From NCBI RefSeq assembly GCF_001311825.1, contig NZ_BBCB01000023.1:1-40019 (forward strand): a stretch of 40,019 nucleotides of DNA, read 5' to 3'. The notes beneath the pieces were generated by a model. It made no database searches. It saw only the letters and a list, made by a program, of their open reading frames with translations, and was not told the origin of the DNA. This document shows, piece by piece, positions 33,567 to 40,019 of the stretch; within the stretch, counting starts at the first letter, position 1; every line of letters begins with the position of its first letter. This stretch comes from Salidesulfovibrio brasiliensis JCM 12178. GTDB lineage: Bacteria; Desulfobacterota; Desulfovibrionia; Desulfovibrionales; Desulfovibrionaceae. The translations under genes were made by a program, and so were the position numbers.

Positions 33567-33591
33567 TCCACACAAAATGCGTTTTGTCCTG

Positions 33592-33619
33592 TTGACAGTC
33601 TCTTCGCGATGCCTATTTT
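33592..33619 (+). promoter_or_regulatory. Promoter of the hsp20 pair
   Basis: TTGACA (33592-33597), a 16-base spacer and TATTTT (33614-33619), about 32 bases before the first hsp20 start. It fits sigma70 better than the heat-shock sigma32 consensus; no CIRCE repeat is visible. Confidence 0.55.
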
Positions 33620-33650
33620 CTGCTCATGAAACGAATCAGGAGGTATCGAC

Positions 33651-34061
33651 ATGGTTCTTGATTTCAATACGTTCCATCCCCTTCCACAGTTGGAAAAGAT
33701 GTTCGAAGAGTTCATGCGTCCCGGATACGGGAGCGGAAAAGCCATGGGCTATCCACCCCTGAACCTGAGCAATGACGAGGAAAACGTCTATGTCAGGGCC
33801 GAGATTCCGGGCGTGAGTCTGGACGAGATCGAGCTGACCCTCACCGACAAAACGCTGGTCATCAAGGGTGAGCGCAAAAAGCTCGCGGGCAAGTTTCTTC
33901 GTCAGGAGCGGCCCACCGGAGTTTTCCACAGGGTCATCGGTCTCAACGTGCCGGTGGACAGGGACAAGGTCGCCGCTTCCATGAAGGACGGCATCCTCAC
34001 CGTCACACTTCCGAAGTCGGAAGCGTCCCGTCCCAAGAGAATCCGGATCGGAGCCGAGTAA
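33651..34061 (+). CDS. Small heat-shock protein, Hsp20 family
   Basis: 136 residues. A short N-terminal arm (FHPLPQLEKMFEEFMRPGYG) precedes the alpha-crystallin domain: NLSNDEENVYVRAEIPGVSLDEIELTLTDKTLVIKGERK, then VFHRVIGLNVPVDRDKVAASMKDGILTVTLPK, where the A-x-x-x-G-I-L-x-V-x-L core is diagnostic. It is an ATP-independent holdase that binds unfolding proteins. AGGAGG lies nine bases upstream of the ATG. Eleven bases separate it from a second hsp20, so the two form an operon. Confidence 0.94.
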   Translation: MVLDFNTFHPLPQLEKMFEEFMRPGYGSGKAMGYPPLNLSNDEENVYVRAEIPGVSLDEIELTLTDKTLVIKGERKKLAGKFLRQERPTGVFHRVIGLNVPVDRDKVAASMKDGILTVTLPKSEASRPKRIRIGAE

Positions 34062-34072
34062 GGAGGTCAGTC

Positions 34073-34435
34073 ATGAGCGATATCAGGAAGAAAGAAAACG
34101 CCAAGCTTCCGGTGTACCGTCCCGCCACGGACATCATGGAAGAGGAAAAGGGTTTTTCCGTATACATGGACATGCCGGGAGTGCCCAAGGAGAATCTGGT
34201 CATCGATCTGGAAGAGAACGAGCTGACCGTCTCCGGCACCACGGCACAGGCGGCCGCGGGAGAGCAGCTTGCCGAGCAGCAGTTCGGAGGGTGCGAATAC
34301 CGCCAGACCATCTCGTTGTCAGACATCGTTGACCGCGAGCGCATCGCGGCCAAGGTTCAGGACGGCGTTCTGGAAATCACGCTGCCACGGGCTGCCGCGC
34401 ACGAGCCGAAACGGATCGAGATTACCCAAGGCTAG
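34073..34435 (+). CDS. Small heat-shock protein, Hsp20 family (second copy)
   Basis: 120 residues. YRPATDIMEEEKGFSVYMDMPGVPKENLVIDLEENELTVSGTT and YRQTISLSDIVDRERIAAKVQDGVLEITLPRA form the alpha-crystallin domain with the G-V-L-x-I-x-L core. It is only moderately similar to its neighbour, with a short polar N-terminus, so the pair may co-assemble as unlike subunits (inference). AAGGAGG precedes the ATG. Followed by a terminator. Confidence 0.94.
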   Translation: MSDIRKKENAKLPVYRPATDIMEEEKGFSVYMDMPGVPKENLVIDLEENELTVSGTTAQAAAGEQLAEQQFGGCEYRQTISLSDIVDRERIAAKVQDGVLEITLPRAAAHEPKRIEITQG

Positions 34436-34468
34436 GATACAGGCCTCCCACATCACCTCCATGAACAC

Positions 34469-34498
34469 CCCGCTCTTCGGAGCGGGGTTGTTTTTTTC
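34469..34498 (+). terminator. Rho-independent terminator of the hsp20 operon
   Basis: CCCCGCTC-TTCG-GAGCGGGG (34469-34488), a stable UUCG-type tetraloop hairpin, followed by TTGTTTTTTT. Confidence 0.92.
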
Positions 34499-34559
34499 CG
34501 GCGTGACGCGCACGTAACAAAGGGTGTATATAGTCGGGAAAAACTACGGAGTTTCAATA

Positions 34560-35000
34560 ATGAGCAAGGTTCTTTTCATCTGCGTTCACAACAGCGCCCG
34601 CAGCCAGATGGCCGAGGCGTTCCTCAATCATTACGGGCAGGGTCGGCACGTTGCGGAGAGCGCCGGGTTCGAACCCACCACGATCAACCCCGCGGTGGTG
34701 ACGGTCATGGCCGAGAAGGGTATCGACATTTCCGGCAACGGGACCGACAGCGTATTCGATTTCTACAAGGATGGACGCCTCTATTCGGCGGTGGTCACTG
34801 TCTGCGACGAAGGCGACGAGGCCCAGTGTCCGGTCTTTCCGGGCGTGGCGTTTCGCGAGCACTGGCCGTTCCCCGACCCCGAAGGCCTCAAGGGCACGGA
34901 TGAAGAGATGTTGGCCCAGCTTCGTGACATCCGCGACGCCATCGAGGCGCGCGTGCGCGCTTTCGTGGAAGTGCTGGACAGGCAGGACGCCGAGGCCTAG
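34560..35000 (+). CDS. arsC: Arsenate reductase, thioredoxin-coupled low-molecular-weight phosphatase type
   Basis: 146 residues. The N-terminal P-loop C-VHNSA-R-S (CX5R, Cys near residue 9) is the arsenate-binding nucleophile. VVTVCDEGDEAQCPVFPG supplies the resolving Cys pair, and FREHWPFPDPEG contains the catalytic Asp of the DP loop. The enzyme reduces arsenate to arsenite for export, recycling through thioredoxin. The start at 34560 (MSKVLFICVHN) follows GGAG. No arsR, arsB or acr3 gene is adjacent, so export must be encoded elsewhere. Confidence 0.93.
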   Translation: MSKVLFICVHNSARSQMAEAFLNHYGQGRHVAESAGFEPTTINPAVVTVMAEKGIDISGNGTDSVFDFYKDGRLYSAVVTVCDEGDEAQCPVFPGVAFREHWPFPDPEGLKGTDEEMLAQLRDIRDAIEARVRAFVEVLDRQDAEA

Positions 35001-35018
35001 CCGGACCCGCCCCGGGCC

Positions 35019-35681
35019 TTATGTGGCCCAGGTGTCCAGATCGATAAGGCCGATACGGGCCGCGTAGCGGATGAGTTCCACCGGGCTGTTGAGCTTGAGC
35101 TTTTTCATCAGGTTGGCGCGGTGGTTCTCCACGGTCTTGGGGCTGATGTAAAGCTGCTGGGCGATGTCGCGGGTGTTGAATCCCTCGGCCAGCAGGCGCA
35201 GTACCTCTTGCTCGCGGGAGGTCAGCGAGGAGTATGGGTCGCGCTTGGCGTGGCTGCTGTCCTTGTTGTTGAGCAGCCGGAAGACCACCTCGCGCGAGAG
35301 GCTGCTGTCCAGAAAAATCTCGCCCTTGCTCACCATGTCCAGACACTCCAGAAGCTGTGATGCGGCAGATTCCTTGACCATGTAGCCGGACGCGCCCGCA
35401 TGAAACGCTTCCACGATGTAATCGGCCTCGGAGTGCATGCTGATGATGATGAAATGCATGCCGCCGCCCTGCTTGATGGCTTCGCGTATGAACTGAATGC
35501 CGTTCATGTTGGGCATGGAGATGTCCACCAGCGCGATGTCCGGCTGGTGCCGCCGGACCATTTCGATTCCCTCCCTGCCGCTACCGGCCTCGGCAACCAC
35601 GTCGTAGCTGGGGGATTTTGCGATGATGGTCTTCAGGCCCTCGCGAAAGAGGGGATGGTCGTCCACGATCAAGAGTTTCAT
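35019..35681 (-). CDS. Response regulator, NarL/FixJ type
   Basis: 220 residues. The receiver domain (LLIVDDHPLFREGLK acidic pair, phospho-Asp in DIALVDISMPNMNG, Thr/Ser in FIIISMHS, Lys in GYMVKESA) is followed by a LuxR-type helix-turn-helix (LTSREQEVLRLLAEGFNTRDIAQQLYISPKTVENHRANLMKKL). GAGG lies upstream of the ATG. It begins four bases after the stop of the multi-PAS kinase and is surely its partner. Target genes are unknown. Confidence 0.95.
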   Translation of the reverse strand: MKLLIVDDHPLFREGLKTIIAKSPSYDVVAEAGSGREGIEMVRRHQPDIALVDISMPNMNGIQFIREAIKQGGGMHFIIISMHSEADYIVEAFHAGASGYMVKESAASQLLECLDMVSKGEIFLDSSLSREVVFRLLNNKDSSHAKRDPYSSLTSREQEVLRLLAEGFNTRDIAQQLYISPKTVENHRANLMKKLKLNSPVELIRYAARIGLIDLDTWAT

Positions 35682-35685
35682 GTCG

Positions 35686-38600
35686 TTACCTCGTACATGC
35701 CGCTGTGGGCAGTTTCACCGTGATCTTGGTCCCGGAACCGGGCACGGAGTGAATGGTGGCCTCGCCGCCAAGCAGGCGGCTGCGTTCCTCGATGCTCCTG
35801 AGACCCATGCGTTTGTTGTCCGCCGCTTCCAGCATGCGCCGGGGCACGTCGAACCCCTTTCCGTCGTCCTCCACGCGGATGATGATGTCCGGGTGCGCTG
35901 CCACGAGCCGCACGGACATCCGTCCCGCCCCTGCGTGCTTGGCAGCGTTGTTGAGCGCCTCCTGAATGATGCGGTAGATGTTCGTTGCCGCATCAAAGTC
36001 GAACTGCAAGGCGTCCAGTCCCGTGGAAGAGAAGTCGAGGGTTATGTCCTGTCCGTTTTCAAAATCGTCGCACAGCCGCTTGACGGCCGTTCCGAGGCCG
36101 AGCTGCTCCAGCCCGGGCGGGTGCAGCCCGTAGGCGATGTCACGAACCGCCGCCACGCTGCGCCGAAGCACTTGTGAAATCTGCATGCCCCCGAGCATGG
36201 GGATCTCGGCGGCCTTGCTGGCCTCCAGAGCTTCGATTGCCACAAGCGCGCTTGAAAGATCCTGCGCCACGTTGTCGTGCAGGTCGCGGGCGATGCGCTG
36301 TCGCTCGGTCTCCTGCGCGGAGAAGACGCGGCTGGTCAGTGAGCGGATGCGCTCCTCGGCCCTGATCTGCTCGGTGACGTCGCGGGAATAATAGGCCAGC
36401 CGCTGCAGCTCGCCCTTGTCCGAAAGGACGGGGTAGATGCTCTGGTCGTAGGTCCGGCCGAGGTGCACTTCGGTGTAGCGGGCCGCCTCCGCGGTCTGCA
36501 AAACGCCCTTTGCGGTGCGAACGAACATGGCTCCGCCTTTCTTGGCGAGCAGTTCCGGCAGGTGTCTGGATTGGAGTTCCAGCGGGTCGAGACCGAAGCG
36601 GTTCAGTGAAATGGTGTTGGCGGCGAGCACATTGAGGTCGAGGTCCAGCAGGCAGATGAAGTCGGGCGAGGCGTCGAGCAGGGCCTTGAAGGAGAGGCGG
36701 CTTTCGTCCAGCAGCTCCTGTGTGGCGATGTGATCCTGCACTTCGGCGGTGAGCTGGCGGTTGACGCGGTTCAACTCGGCCGTGCGGGCGGTGACACGCT
36801 CTTCCATTTCGGCGTGGGCCAGCAGCAGCTCCCGCTCGAGCAGCTTGTGGGTGGTCACGTCGGCCACGATGAACATGGTGGCCGGGCGGGTCTGCCATTC
36901 CATGCCTCTGCGGCTGAGTGTCAGCCAGTGGAGTTCTCCCGAGCCGGTGAAAATGCGCAGCACCGACGGGAAGTGCTCCCCGGCGGAGTCGTCTTCAAGC
37001 CAGCTTCGCAGCTCGGCCCGGTCAAGGGGGTGCACGTAGTTCAGGACCGTGTCCGTGTTGCCGGGCGTGACCCTGATGCCGAGGATGCGGTGCAGGGCGT
37101 TGTTGGCAAAGACCACGGCGTCTTTTTGTACAACGAGCACGCCTTCGCCGGAGTTGTCCACCAGCGCCTTGTAGCGGCGTTCGCTTTCCCTGAGAGCCTG
37201 TTCGGTCTTTTTTCGCGGTGTCAGGTCGATGAGGGAGACCAGCACGCGTTCAAGGGTCTTGCGGTATTCGCGCGGGACCGAGAAGTGGACCATGACCCAC
37301 CGGATGTCTCCGTTCGGGGTGCGGTTGATGACCTCGCCCTGATAGTTGGTCCCGCCCTCGGCAATGTGGGCGAAAAGCTCGGCCATGGTGGGGTACGACT
37401 CTTCGGGAATGACGTTCGCAAGCGTGCCGAGCAGAGGGCGCTTGTCCGGGGCCCCCATCATCTCCACCGTGGCGCGGTTGACGTCCAGCACCCTGACCCG
37501 GCGGCAGCAGACGGCCAGCGCCTCGGGGTTGTCGGAGAAATAGCTTTTGAAATCGGTGACGCCCTCGGCAATGAGCTGGTCGAGATAGACGCGCAGTTCC
37601 GAGAGGTCCTCTTCCCAGAGTGAGATGGGGCTGTCCTCGAAAAGGGTTCGGTAGCGGCCCTCGCTGCGGTGCAGGCGCTCCAGCGCCCTGCGGCGACGGG
37701 TGACGTCCCGGAAGAAGCCGAGCAGTTGCGTGCCGCCGTCGCCGATTCTGGCCTCGGTACCGGTCATGGCGATCCATCGCTTGCCCAGTTCCGGGTGGTC
37801 GTACGGCAATTCAACCGTGCTCGACTGCTCTCCGGCATTGCTGCATTCGTTTATCCACTGCCGGATTGCAAACTTGTAATCATTGCGGAAAAGACTTTCC
37901 AGTCGCCTGCCGACAAGTGACGATGAATCAAGGCCGAGGACCTGTTTGGCCGAGGGGCTCAGGTAGGTCAGTCGACTTGTGTCGTCTGCGCTCCAGAGGC
38001 TGTCGGCCATGTTGTCGGCGAGGAACCGGAATCGTGCGTTGGCCTCGGCGGCGGCGTGTCTCGTCTGGCGGCGCTCGGTAATGTCCGTGGCAATGCCTTC
38101 GATGGCGACGGGGTTTCCGTTCTGGTCGCGCACAAGGTTCAGGCGCGTCTCAAGCCAGCGGGTGCTCCCGTCCTTGTGCAGGACCGGAAACTGGTAGCGC
38201 CCGGCGTGATTGCCCCGGCAGATGGACAGCCAGCGTCGCCGCATTTCGCGGAGGTGTTCCCGCGGGAGTATTTGAAAAAAGAGCGAGGGCTGCATGTAGA
38301 AGGCTTCTGCCGGGTAGCCGGTGATGTTGCCCACGGCAGAGCTGATGTATTCGTATTGCCCCTCGGGAATGGTCACTCTGAAAATGAGGTCGGTGTCGCT
38401 TTCCGCAAGGAATCGCAGGTATCGTTCGCTTCGCTCCAGACTGTCGCGCAGGCGGGCGTGTTCCGAGATGTCGCGCAGGGTGATGCAGACGTGTGTGACT
38501 GTTCCTGAGTCGTCACGGACGGGGTCGAAGCGTGCGGCAACCTGGCGTTCACCTCCGTTGGGGAGCCGCAGCCCGTATTCTCCTTCCCAGCTCTCGCCGC

Positions 38601-38841
38601 GCTCCAGCGCGGGCCGGATGTGGGAGTGGTAGCGGCGGTAGGTGCCTTCCGGAAAAACCTCGCGGTGACGCGGGGTCCCGACTTCGTGCTCGGCGATGCC
38701 GAGTGTCTCGATGTAGGCGGCGTTGGTGAATACCGGGTCCAGCGAGAGGGTGTTCACGGCCATGGGCGTGCCTATGCACTCCATGGCAAGGCGATGGATC
38801 GCGTTGTTCGCTGGCTCTGTGAGGGTGTCGCTGTTCGGCAT
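35686..38841 (-). CDS. Six-PAS sensor histidine kinase, NarX/DegS-type catalytic core
   Basis: About 1051 residues from the start at 38841, chosen because GGAGATCGGAAGA precedes it and because the longer frame enters the upstream gene. Six successive PAS/PAC units are visible, each ending in a linker such as LRDISEHARLRDSL, ATDITERRQTRHAA, FRDVTRRRRALER, LIDLTPRKKTEQAL, VADVTTHKLLERE and SRDVTEQIRAEERI. Then come HisKA_3 with the phospho-His in RQRIARDLHDNVAQDLS and an ATPase domain (IIQEALNNAAKHAGA, VEDDGKGFDV, GLRSIEERSRLLGG). There is no transmembrane helix, so it senses cytoplasmic cues. PAS4 contains an insertion with CCRRVRVLD, and no heme or flavin motif is obvious. Partner regulator directly downstream. 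Confidence 0.92.
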   Translation of the reverse strand: MPNSDTLTEPANNAIHRLAMECIGTPMAVNTLSLDPVFTNAAYIETLGIAEHEVGTPRHREVFPEGTYRRYHSHIRPALERGESWEGEYGLRLPNGGERQVAARFDPVRDDSGTVTHVCITLRDISEHARLRDSLERSERYLRFLAESDTDLIFRVTIPEGQYEYISSAVGNITGYPAEAFYMQPSLFFQILPREHLREMRRRWLSICRGNHAGRYQFPVLHKDGSTRWLETRLNLVRDQNGNPVAIEGIATDITERRQTRHAAAEANARFRFLADNMADSLWSADDTSRLTYLSPSAKQVLGLDSSSLVGRRLESLFRNDYKFAIRQWINECSNAGEQSSTVELPYDHPELGKRWIAMTGTEARIGDGGTQLLGFFRDVTRRRRALERLHRSEGRYRTLFEDSPISLWEEDLSELRVYLDQLIAEGVTDFKSYFSDNPEALAVCCRRVRVLDVNRATVEMMGAPDKRPLLGTLANVIPEESYPTMAELFAHIAEGGTNYQGEVINRTPNGDIRWVMVHFSVPREYRKTLERVLVSLIDLTPRKKTEQALRESERRYKALVDNSGEGVLVVQKDAVVFANNALHRILGIRVTPGNTDTVLNYVHPLDRAELRSWLEDDSAGEHFPSVLRIFTGSGELHWLTLSRRGMEWQTRPATMFIVADVTTHKLLERELLLAHAEMEERVTARTAELNRVNRQLTAEVQDHIATQELLDESRLSFKALLDASPDFICLLDLDLNVLAANTISLNRFGLDPLELQSRHLPELLAKKGGAMFVRTAKGVLQTAEAARYTEVHLGRTYDQSIYPVLSDKGELQRLAYYSRDVTEQIRAEERIRSLTSRVFSAQETERQRIARDLHDNVAQDLSSALVAIEALEASKAAEIPMLGGMQISQVLRRSVAAVRDIAYGLHPPGLEQLGLGTAVKRLCDDFENGQDITLDFSSTGLDALQFDFDAATNIYRIIQEALNNAAKHAGAGRMSVRLVAAHPDIIIRVEDDGKGFDVPRRMLEAADNKRMGLRSIEERSRLLGGEATIHSVPGSGTKITVKLPTAACTR

Positions 38842-38903
38842 TCTTCCGATCTCCAGAGCACCGTATATCGCAAACCCGGTCGGGCCGGAAGCCCCTGATT
38901 CTG

Positions 38904-40019
38904 TCAGGGCTTCGGCAGGGCGTGAACCCACTCGGCAACAACTGCGGCATCCGTGGCCGCAAAGCGCAGGACCAGTTGCCGTGTCCATCTGCTCCGCCAA
39001 GGGGCGTGCGGTCGTCACGGGTAGATTTTCGAAGGGTTATCGTTTGTGAAATCTTCTTTTCTTTCAGAAGAGTATTCCATGTATTTGTGTAGCCATTACC
39101 CCAGTTCGGAAAGAGCCAGAGCGAGGGAATCTCGAGTGCCCGAATGGCCTGCGGTGTGGGCATTGCATCCGGGGCTTGCTGGCGTGTGTAGACCGCCACG
39201 AAAAATGCAGCGCCCTTGCGGGAGGCTGCTTCAAGCGCGGTTGGTATGCCTCCGTTCAAGGCCAGGTAGCCGATCCGATCCGGGTTCACCCCGTCCTGTC
39301 GCCGGAGCAGGCGTAGCGTACGGTACGCGTCTTCGACAAGGCCGCCTTCCACAGGCTCGTCGCAACTGGTGCAACCTCTCGGAACAAACGCGGCCGCAGC
39401 CACGTCGTGAGCCACCAGCGCGCGGCTGGCGCCCTGCATGGTCTCCAGCGGCAGGCAACCGCTGTCGTGTACGAAGATGGCCGCCGGTGCCGGGCGCGCC
39501 TTGGGTAGGGTCAGGGTGCTCTTGATGCGAACCCCGCAGGTGGGCACGCTCATGGTGCGCTCGGTGAAATGAATCTTGCCGGGAAAGAGCGCCTTGGTGT
39601 CATCGTTTGGCATGTAGATGAACCGCTCTATCTGGTCGTTCTTTGCCAGAAAGGTCACCGAGCCTGTAATCGGTTCGTCTTCGCTGAGCGACGGGCCGAT
39701 GGTGTAGATGTATTTGTTGAACTTCTTGAGCCGCCGCAGGGAGCCGTCCTTGGAATCATAAATGAGGAAGCGGCCGTACTCGGTCTTTCGGGCGTCGATG
39801 ATGCTGACCGTGCGCCCGCCGTGGGTAACGAACTGGCCCGCGAACTCGTCTGGCGAATAGGAATAGAAATCCGCCAGCAGGGAACGCCCGAAGCGGCCTT
39901 CATGCCCGCGGTGGGCGAGGCCGTCCACCGATCCGACACGGATGATGGGGCGGCCTTCGGCGTCCACCTCCTGCGGGGTCGGGTCTTCGCTGGCTGGCGG
40001 GTCGCCGGGCAGCTCCGGG
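38904..40019 (-). CDS. Alpha/beta-hydrolase-like protein, N-terminus outside the window
   Basis: Open from the window edge. A beta-rich N-terminal part (GRPIIRVGSVDG, YIYTIGPSLSEDEPITGSVTF, FTERTMSVPTCGVRIKSTLTLP) precedes a hydrolase fold: AAIFVHDSGCLPLETMQGASRALVAHDVAAAAFVPRGC, then AYRTLRLLRRQDGVNPDRIGYLALNGGIPTALEAASR and IPSLWLFPNWGNGYTNTW. The elbow expected as GxSxG reads LALNGG, so the nucleophile Ser is missing. The main frame runs on into the kinase gene to 38549, which is implausible. Another frame gives a natural-looking end (LVLRFAATDAAVVAEWVHAL) at a TGA at 38904. A frameshift near 39020 is therefore likely, but I could not pin it to one base. Confidence 0.6.

Noticed and set aside
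38549-38903. Extension of the hydrolase-like gene into the kinase gene
   Set aside because: The translation becomes Arg/Pro/His-rich shadow of the PAS kinase. Another frame ends naturally at 38904, so a frameshift is the better explanation.
1-40019. CRISPR array, tRNA, rRNA or prophage
   Set aside because: No regularly spaced repeats, no recognisable tRNA or rRNA sequence, and no phage structural genes or integrase are visible.

Overview
The window looks like chromosomal DNA of a GC-rich, anaerobic, motile deltaproteobacterium of the Desulfovibrio type (Desulfovibrionaceae). The evidence is a monofunctional carbon monoxide dehydrogenase locus (cooA-cooS-cooC), very rich PAS-kinase and chemoreceptor content, a thioredoxin-type arsenate reductase, and the hairpin-rich intergenic repeats common in that group. 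This is inferred from gene content only; there is no rRNA or tRNA to test it.

Layout. 1-599 is the end of alanine dehydrogenase, followed by a tandem palindromic repeat (671-1080). 1141-4716 is the CO dehydrogenase locus on the minus strand (cooA, cooS, cooC). Both cooA and cooS have a CooA-type palindrome centred at -41.5 from a plausible start site. 4793-6853 is a dCache chemoreceptor, 6995-11331 an RND efflux pump operon, 11441-12373 a PflX-like radical SAM protein and 12647-13990 glutamine synthetase. 14052-16628 is a compact three-gene operon: a helical protein, a free-standing cobalamin-binding protein with the CarH-type Wx9EH motif, and a PAS histidine kinase. It is a candidate B12-based light or redox sensor. 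16931-20140 holds a K+ channel/RCK protein with an aberrant pore filter, a CBS-CBS-ACT protein, a membrane-anchored alpha/beta hydrolase and a small protein.

20547-26095 is accessory DNA, AT-richer in its middle. It has two tandem orphan solute-binding proteins, an IS5-type transposase remnant, and a decayed RHS polymorphic-toxin cassette array. The array has two RHS-core copies sharing a 96-bp identical repeat, two related toxin tails and two paralogous membrane-anchored candidate immunity proteins. 26096-26899 has no gene but contains two strongly structured elements. 26900-35000 returns to core genes: a U32 peptidase, a tandem-CZB chemoreceptor, DUF362 and PHP proteins, CheV, a Trm112-like protein, two Hsp20s and ArsC. 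35019-40019 is a NarL-type response regulator with a six-PAS kinase, then a partial hydrolase-like gene.

A recurring feature is single-base indels in short homopolymers. They interrupt ald, cooS (twice), the CBS gene, the hydrolase, a binding-protein gene, the RHS gene (twice) and a chemoreceptor. All but one are losses. The pattern suggests residual sequencing error more than wholesale decay, so several 'broken' genes are probably intact in the organism.
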